DNA of 64,000 nucleotides. It comes from Caldimonas mangrovi (GTDB lineage: Bacteria; Pseudomonadota; Gammaproteobacteria; Burkholderiales; Burkholderiaceae_C). Both the position numbers and the translations under genes were made by a program. Below the pieces are notes generated by a model that worked only from the letters and a program-made list of their open reading frames with translations, made no database searches and was not told where the DNA came from. Shown here one piece after another: positions 57,447 through 64,000 of the stretch; position 1 is the first letter of the stretch; the number at the start of each line of letters is the position of its first letter. Location: the NCBI RefSeq assembly GCF_023721835.1, contig NZ_JAMKFE010000003.1, positions 186,001 to 250,000 of the forward strand, given 5' to 3'.

Positions 57447-59518
57447 CGGACGGCCTCGGGTGGCGTCGAAACGGGGGCGACCTGCGAGGCAGGCACCGGC
57501 GTGGCGGGGCTCGAAGCGGCGGGGTCGGGGTTGGACACCGGCAGCGCCGTCCCGCCCGCGGACGGCACGGCCGCGACGGGCAGAGGCAGCGGCACCTCGG
57601 ACGCCACGCGCGGCGCGCCGACCGGGGCACCGGTCTCGCCGCGTTGTGTCGCGATGATGTCTTCCTCGCTGGGGTAGGTGCCGGTGAGCCAGTAGTCGAG
57701 CACCCGCCGCGCGATCGGTGCGGCGGCCTGCGCGCCGAAGCCGGCGTTCTCGACGATCACCGCCAGGGCGATCTTCGGGTCATCGACTGGCGCAAAGGCC
57801 ACGTACAGCGAATGGTCGCGCAGGTATTCGGCCATCTTCGAGGCGTTGTACTTTTCGTTCTGGCGGATGCCGACGGCCTGCGCGGTGCCGGTCTTGCCGC
57901 CGCTCTGGTATTTGGCGCCCAGGAAGACCCGCGTCGACGTGCCTTCCTGGGTGACCGCATACATCGCGCGCTTGATCACGTCCACGTGCTCCGGCTTCAG
58001 GTCCAGCGGCTCGACCGGTTCGGAGCCGACCGGCCGGCGCTCGTGGGTGACGACATCGCGGATCTCGCGCACCAGGTGCGGCACGTGGCGCTCGCCTCCC
58101 GAGGCCAGCGTTGCCAGCGCATGCGACACCTGCAGCATCGTGAAGTTGTTGTAGCCCTGGCCGATGCCCAGCGAGATGGTCTCGCCGGCATACCAGCGCT
58201 GTTGTTCCGGCTTCTTGTAGGCCTTGCGCTTCCACTCGGTCGACGGCAGCACGCCGCGCACTTCGCCGTCGATGTCGATGCCGGTGATCTGCCCGAAACC
58301 GAACGGCGCGAGTTGCGAGTACATCAGGTCCACGCCCATCTCGTTGGCCAGCGAGTAGTAGTAGACGTTGCTCGACTTCACGATCGAGCGGTGCATGTCG
58401 ACCATGCCGAGCCCGCCGTCGCCGTGGCTGCGGAAACGGTGATTGCCGAACATGAAAATGCCATTGTCGAGAACGGCCTCGTTGGGACCGCGCTTGCCGG
58501 AGTTCAGCGCTGCGATCGCCATGAAGGGCTTGAAGGTCGAGCCGGGAGGGTAGGTGCCGCGCAGCGCACGGTTCAGCAGCGGCTTGTCGGGCGACTCGTT
58601 CAGCGAGCGCCAGTTCTCGACGTCGATGCCCTCGACGAAAAGATTGGGGTCGAAGGTCGGCTTGCTGACGAAGGCCAGCACCTCGCCGCTTTTCGGATCG
58701 ATCGCTACCAGCGCGCCGCGCCGTGCGCCGTACAGCTGCTCGACGAGCGCCTGCAGCTTGATGTCGATCGACAGCATCACGGTGTTGCCGGGGGTCGCCG
58801 GGCTGGAGCGCAGCCGGCGCACGGCGCGCCCGCCTGCGCTGGTCTCGACCTCCTCGAAGCCGGTGATGCCGTGCAGCTCGCGCTCGTAGCTCTGCTCGAT
58901 GCCCAGCTTGCCGATGTAGTCGGTGCCGCGGTAGTTGGCAGCGTCTTCCGACTCGTCGATCTTCTCCTTCTCGGCCTGGTTGATGCGACCGATGTAGCCG
59001 ATCACGTGCGCGCCGACCTCGCCGAGGGGATAGTTGCGGAACAGCCGTGCCTTGATGTCCACGCCTGTGAAGCGGTAGCGCTGCACCGAGAAGCGCGCCA
59101 CCTCCTCGTCGGACAGCCGGGTGCGGATCGGCAGCGACTCGAAGCTCTTCGACTCGTCCATCAGCCGCTTGAAGCGGCGCCGGTCGTAGCTGGAGATCTG
59201 CACCACCTGCGCGAGCTCGTCGATGGTCGCGTCCAGGTCGTCGATCTTCGACGGGGTCAACTCCAGCGTGTAGGCCGAGTAGTTGTTGGCCAGCACCACG
59301 CCGTTGCGGTCGAGGATCAGCCCACGGTTCGGCACGATGGGCACCACCGCGATGCGGTTGTTCTCGGCGCGCGTGGACAGCTCGTCGTAGCGGATCACCT
59401 GCAGGTAGGCCAGCCGCGCGAAGATGAGACCGAAGCACACCAGCACCATCGCGCCGGCGAACAGCAGCCTCGCACGAAAGCGCGACAGCTCGAGTTCGAC
59501 GTTCTTGAGTTCGGTCAT
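57443..59518 (-). CDS. mrdA: Penicillin-binding protein 2
   Basis: 691 aa. The N-terminal membrane helix (residues 17-39) precedes the PBP dimer domain and the transpeptidase. Catalytic motifs are Ser in PPGSTFKPFMAI (SxxK), SSN in KSSNVYYYSLAN and KTG in SGGKTGTAQ. The C-terminal Pro/Ala-rich tail (from about 645) is longer than in E. coli PBP2 (633 aa). It cross-links peptidoglycan for elongation with RodA and MreBCD. ATG at 59518 (MTELKN) is preferred to a TTG two codons upstream. Confidence 0.96.
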   Translation of the reverse strand: MTELKNVELELSRFRARLLFAGAMVLVCFGLIFARLAYLQVIRYDELSTRAENNRIAVVPIVPNRGLILDRNGVVLANNYSAYTLELTPSKIDDLDATIDELAQVVQISSYDRRRFKRLMDESKSFESLPIRTRLSDEEVARFSVQRYRFTGVDIKARLFRNYPLGEVGAHVIGYIGRINQAEKEKIDESEDAANYRGTDYIGKLGIEQSYERELHGITGFEEVETSAGGRAVRRLRSSPATPGNTVMLSIDIKLQALVEQLYGARRGALVAIDPKSGEVLAFVSKPTFDPNLFVEGIDVENWRSLNESPDKPLLNRALRGTYPPGSTFKPFMAIAALNSGKRGPNEAVLDNGIFMFGNHRFRSHGDGGLGMVDMHRSIVKSSNVYYYSLANEMGVDLMYSQLAPFGFGQITGIDIDGEVRGVLPSTEWKRKAYKKPEQQRWYAGETISLGIGQGYNNFTMLQVSHALATLASGGERHVPHLVREIRDVVTHERRPVGSEPVEPLDLKPEHVDVIKRAMYAVTQEGTSTRVFLGAKYQSGGKTGTAQAVGIRQNEKYNASKMAEYLRDHSLYVAFAPVDDPKIALAVIVENAGFGAQAAAPIARRVLDYWLTGTYPSEEDIIATQRGETGAPVGAPRVASEVPLPLPVAAVPSAGGTALPVSNPDPAASSPATPVPASQVAPVSTPPEAVR

Positions 59519-59542
59519 CGTCAACGACCCACGGGGAGGGGT

Positions 59543-60061
59543 CTACAGCGGCCGGTTGGCGTCGGGGTCGGGCGGTCGACGCTGGGGCGCCAGCAGCATC
59601 CAGGTGGCCACCGGCCACAACATCGATTCGAACAGCGGCGCGAGCAGCAGTTCCCAGCCAGGAAACAGTCCTCCCGCAATCAGTCGAATGATCACGGAAA
59701 CCGCGTGTGCCGCGAAGAACAGCGGCAGGATCTGGACCGCCTGCGACAGCACGGTAAACCACAGCAGGCGGCGGTGGATGGTGATGGCGAAGTACGACAG
59801 CAGCGTGTAGGCCAGGGCATGCTGGCCCAGCAGCGCGCCGTCATGCACGTCCATCATGACGCCGAAGGCGAAGGCCGCACCCACGCCGACGCGGCGCGGC
59901 TGGTGCACGTTCCAGAACACCAGCGTCAGCGCCAGCAGGTCGGGCATCGCGGTGGTCTTGCCGATCGGCACCAGGTTGACCGCGAAGGCGAACAGCAGCG
60001 AAAACCAGATGAAGACCGGGTTGACCGGCAGCAGCAGCTGGTCGGAACCGCGCGGCATCAT
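59543..60061 (-). CDS. mreD: Rod shape-determining protein MreD
   Basis: 172 aa with five membrane helices. NPVFIWFSLLFAFAVNLVPI, the MPDLLALTLVFWNVHQPRRV stretch and GVMMDVHDGALLGQHALAYT are family features. It links MreC to the cytoplasmic MreB filament in the elongasome. It overlaps mreC by four bases (ATGA) and is followed by mrdA after 24 bases. Confidence 0.95.
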   Translation of the reverse strand: MMPRGSDQLLLPVNPVFIWFSLLFAFAVNLVPIGKTTAMPDLLALTLVFWNVHQPRRVGVGAAFAFGVMMDVHDGALLGQHALAYTLLSYFAITIHRRLLWFTVLSQAVQILPLFFAAHAVSVIIRLIAGGLFPGWELLLAPLFESMLWPVATWMLLAPQRRPPDPDANRPL

Positions 60062-60978
60062 CGGACGGCCCTCGCTTTCCGGGCCGGGCCGGGCTCCGCC
60101 GCGTCTTCGGGCGGGCGCTCAGGCAACTGTGCGCCGATAGGTTGCACGACCAGCACATGGCGCGCACTGACGGGCGAGGCGACCGGCACCAGCGCGATCT
60201 TCGCGAAGGCCGAATCGGCGCGGCGGTCGACCTTGGTCACGCGCGCCACCGCCAGGCCCGGCGGGTAGACGCCATCGACGCCCGAGGTGCTCAGCAGGTC
60301 GCCTTCCGCCACGTCGGCGTTGGTTGCCATGAAGCGCAACTCCATCGCGTCGCTGGCCGGGTCGCCGTAGGCGACGCCGCGCACCATCGTGCGGGTGTTC
60401 AGCACCGGGATCAGGGCGGCGCGGTCGGTCAGCAGCGTCACTTCGGACGTCAGCGGGTAGACGCGCGTCACCTGTCCCAGCACGCCGTTCTCGTTGATCA
60501 CCGGCGAGCCGCGCGCGACGCCCTGGGTGCTGCCGATGTCGATCACCACCCGGCGGCTGAAGGGGTCGGGCGTGTCGTAGAGCACCTCGGCGGCCTGGGT
60601 ACGGGCCTGCACGGCGGGGCGCAGCTGCAGCAGCGCGCGCAACCGGGAGTTTTCGCGTTCCAGTAGTTCGACCCGGCTGACACGGGCGGCCTGCTCGGTC
60701 AGCTGACGGCGTGCCGCTGCTTCGTGGGCGCGCGCTTCCTTGATGCCGTCGAAATAGGCACTGCCGGACACCGCCATTTCCACCGGCACCAGCAGCGCAC
60801 GCTGGATCGGGTGCAGCACCGTCGCGACGACGGCGCGCAGCGGCTGGGTGATGTTGAGCCGTGTGTCGGCCACCATCAGGAAGAAGGCGAGCGCCGAGAA
60901 GAACATCAGGCGCGTCAGCGCCGACGGCCCTTGCTTGAAGAAGGGCGGTGGGGTCCGATCCAGGGTGCCGAGCGGCAT
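60058..60978 (-). CDS. mreC: Rod shape-determining protein MreC
   Basis: 306 aa. A membrane helix near residues 25-45 is followed by a coiled coil (KEARAHEAAARRQLTEQAAR) and the double beta-barrel periplasmic domain (VVIDIGSTQGVARGSPVINE, LLTDRAALIPVLNTRTMVRG, LLSTSGVDGVYPPGLAVARV). It bridges MreB, PBP2 and RodA. It follows mreB by 71 bases, the normal order mreB-mreC-mreD. Confidence 0.96.
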   Translation of the reverse strand: MPLGTLDRTPPPFFKQGPSALTRLMFFSALAFFLMVADTRLNITQPLRAVVATVLHPIQRALLVPVEMAVSGSAYFDGIKEARAHEAAARRQLTEQAARVSRVELLERENSRLRALLQLRPAVQARTQAAEVLYDTPDPFSRRVVIDIGSTQGVARGSPVINENGVLGQVTRVYPLTSEVTLLTDRAALIPVLNTRTMVRGVAYGDPASDAMELRFMATNADVAEGDLLSTSGVDGVYPPGLAVARVTKVDRRADSAFAKIALVPVASPVSARHVLVVQPIGAQLPERPPEDAAEPGPARKARAVR

Positions 60979-61049
60979 GTCGGGACTCTACTGGCCTTGA
61001 GGGCGAACGTGTCCGGCCACGGGGGAGCGGACACGCTTCGAGTCTCGGC

Positions 61050-62276
<1,227 letters not shown>

Positions 62277-62370
62277 TCAGCAATCGGGCCGGCTGTGGAT
62301 AACGGGCGATAATACCCGATCCACCCCGCGCCGATCGCTGCGGGAACCACCCAAAAACCAACTAATTTAC

Positions 62371-62670
62371 ATGGCCCTGACTTCAGATGACGTCAGCCGC
62401 ATCGCCCATCTCGCCCGGCTGGAGCTGAGCGGCGAGGAACAGGCGGCGATGCTGCAGCAGCTCAACGGCTTTTTCTCCATCGTCGAACAGATGCGCGCGA
62501 TCGACACCACCGGGGTCGAGCCGCTGTACACGCCGCTGTCGGCGGTGCAGGACGTGGCCTTGCGCCTGCGCGCTGACGCGGTGACCGAGGCCGACCAGCG
62601 CGAGGCCAACCAGCGCAGCGCCCCGGCCGTGGAAGACGGGCTCTTCCTCGTGCCCAAGGTCATCGAGTAA
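62371..62670 (+). CDS. gatC: Asp-tRNA(Asn)/Glu-tRNA(Gln) amidotransferase subunit C
   Basis: 99 aa, normal length. [20 protein letters not shown] and [20 protein letters not shown] are the family blocks. GatC wraps around GatA and GatB and stabilises the complex that converts misacylated Glu-tRNA(Gln) or Asp-tRNA(Asn). gatA starts 10 bases after its stop. A GATAAT -10-like hexamer is at 62308-62313. Confidence 0.95.
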   Translation: MALTSDDVSRIAHLARLELSGEEQAAMLQQLNGFFSIVEQMRAIDTTGVEPLYTPLSAVQDVALRLRADAVTEADQREANQRSAPAVEDGLFLVPKVIE

Positions 62671-62680
62671 GGGGTCGGCG

Positions 62681-64000
62681 ATGGATCTGCACCGCATGAC
62701 GGTGGCCGAGATCGGCCGCCAACTCGAGGCGCGCGCCGTCTCGAGCGTTGAGCTGACGAAGCACTTCCTTGCGCGCGTTGCAGCGCATGAACAGCTCGGC
62801 GCCTTCCTGTGCACCGACGAAACCGTCGCGCTGCGGCAGGCCGAGGCCGCCGACGCGCGCCGCGCAAAGGGCGAGGCAGGGCCGCTGGTCGGCGTGCCGG
62901 TGGCCCACAAGGACATCTACGTCACGGCCGACTTCCCCAGCACGGCGGCGTCGAAGATGCTGGCCGGCTACCGCAGCCCGTTCGACGCGACGGTGGTGGC
63001 CAAGCTGGCCGTGGCCGGCACCGTGACGCTCGGCAAGCTCAACTGCGACGAGTTCGCGATGGGCGGCAGCAACGAGAACTCGGCCTACGGCGTGGCACGC
63101 AACCCATGGGACACCCGCCGCATCACCGGCGGGTCGTCGGGCGGCTCGGCTGCCGCGGTGGCCGCGGGCCTCGTGCCCGCAGCCACCGGCACCGACACCG
63201 GCGGCTCGGTGCGCCAGCCGGCCTCGCTGTGCAATGTCACCGGCATCAAGCCGACCTATGGCCGCTGCTCGCGCTACGGAATGATCGCGTTTGCGTCCAG
63301 CCTGGACCAGGCCGGGCCCATGGCACGCACCGCCGAAGATTGCGCGCTGCTGCTGACGGCGATGAGCGGCTTCGACGAGCGCGATGCCACGTCGGCGGAC
63401 CAGCCCGTGGAAGATTTCACGGCGGCCGTTCGCGCCGCGCGCGCCGGCGCCACCGCCGCACAGCCGTTGAAGGGCTTGCGCATCGGCCTGCCGACGGAGT
63501 TCTTCGGCGCCGGCGTTGCGGCCGACGTGACGCAGGCGGTGCGCGCCTCGCTGGCTGAGTTCGAGAAGCTCGGCGCGACGCTGGTCGACGTGTCCTTGCC
63601 GCGGACCGAGCTGTCGATCCCGGTTTACTACATCATCGCGCCCGCCGAGGCGAGTTCGAACCTGAGCCGCTTCGACGGCGTGCGCTATGGGCACCGCGCG
63701 CAGGCGTACAAGGACCTGCTCGAGATGTACAAGAAGAGCCGGTCCGAGGGCTTCGGCCCGGAGGTCAAGCGTCGCATCATGATCGGCACCTATGTGCTGA
63801 GCCACGGCTACTACGACGCCTACTACCTGCAGGCGCAGAAGCTGCGCCGCATGATTGCCGACGACTTCCAGGCAGCGTTCAGGCAGTGCGACGTGATCGC
63901 CGGCCCTGTTTCTCCGACCGTGGCGTGGCAGATCGGCGGCAAGACGGACCCGGTCGCCAACTACCTGGCCGACATCTTCACGCTGCCCGCCAGCCTGGCC
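62681..64000 (+). CDS. gatA: Asp-tRNA(Asn)/Glu-tRNA(Gln) amidotransferase subunit A, partial
   Basis: 440 codons are present; the 3' end is outside the window. The amidase triad is visible: Lys in [14 protein letters not shown] (about 77), the first Ser in [19 protein letters not shown] (about 152) and the nucleophile Ser in [14 protein letters not shown] (about 176). [20 protein letters not shown] is also characteristic. It releases ammonia from glutamine for transamidation of mischarged tRNA. ATG at 62681 with GGGG upstream. Confidence 0.97.
   Translation, partial: MDLHRMTVAEIGRQLEARAVSSVELTKHFLARVAAHEQLGAFLCTDETVALRQAEAADARRAKGEAGPLVGVPVAHKDIYVTADFPSTAASKMLAGYRSPFDATVVAKLAVAGTVTLGKLNCDEFAMGGSNENSAYGVARNPWDTRRITGGSSGGSAAAVAAGLVPAATGTDTGGSVRQPASLCNVTGIKPTYGRCSRYGMIAFASSLDQAGPMARTAEDCALLLTAMSGFDERDATSADQPVEDFTAAVRAARAGATAAQPLKGLRIGLPTEFFGAGVAADVTQAVRASLAEFEKLGATLVDVSLPRTELSIPVYYIIAPAEASSNLSRFDGVRYGHRAQAYKDLLEMYKKSRSEGFGPEVKRRIMIGTYVLSHGYYDAYYLQAQKLRRMIADDFQAAFRQCDVIAGPVSPTVAWQIGGKTDPVANYLADIFTLPASLA

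Overview
The window is a contiguous piece of a GC-rich betaproteobacterial chromosome. The gene set points to Burkholderiales, probably the Rubrivivax/Leptothrix/Caldimonas group (inference): DUF2889-sucC-sucD, recA-recX, mreBCD-mrdA-rodA diverging from gatCA, an H1-like SWIB protein, a lipase with its Lif foldase, TRAP transporters, and a GC-rich intergenic repeat ending in a GCGTAGGGG core. I see no tRNA, rRNA, CRISPR array, insertion sequence or prophage. Both ends cut a gene: a family 1 glycosidase on the left (minus) and gatA on the right (plus).

Left third (1-20 kb). A LacI-type regulator diverges from the glycosidase with an operator between them. Then come two transporters, an M48 peptidase, an MBL hydrolase, the SWIB protein, a DJ-1/PfpI protein, a ribbon-helix-helix protein and an FMN-dependent 2-hydroxy acid oxidase. 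A Fur-boxed TonB siderophore receptor lies next to a PiuC-type hydroxylase. A TerC-family exporter carries a recognisable yybP-ykoY (Mn2+) riboswitch and a promoter. A BepA-like protease diverges from moaC. Two tandem type IV pilins with a sigma-54 promoter precede a PglL/TfpO-type O-oligosaccharyltransferase.

Middle (19.5-38 kb). Five same-strand genes form what looks like one signalling cassette: a CHASE2 Ser/Thr kinase, a PP2C phosphatase, a double-FHA protein, a CHASE2 adenylate cyclase and an MBL-fold hydrolase resembling class II cyclic-nucleotide phosphodiesterases. A second TerC protein, DUF2889-sucCD and recA-recX (with SOS box) follow. A TctD/TctE-like two-component pair precedes two tandem secreted lipases and their Lif chaperone.

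Right third (38-64 kb). A TRAP operon diverges from a winged-helix regulator, a fused hydantoinase/5-oxoprolinase and a second TRAP binding protein, which looks like one uptake-plus-hydrolysis system. Next are a candidate peptidoglycan hydrolase/secreted partner pair and a sigma-54-driven ammonium transporter. A LuxR solo interrupted by one in-frame TGA precedes a P450-like protein that lacks the haem cysteine, and a patatin. A MATE exporter, a beta-hydroxyacid dehydrogenase, the cell-shape operon and gatCA finish the window.

The items most worth a second look are the kinase/cyclase cassette, the M74-like hydrolase with its small exported neighbour, the split LuxR solo and the cysteine-less P450. 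Functions come from reading motifs by eye; no database search was run.
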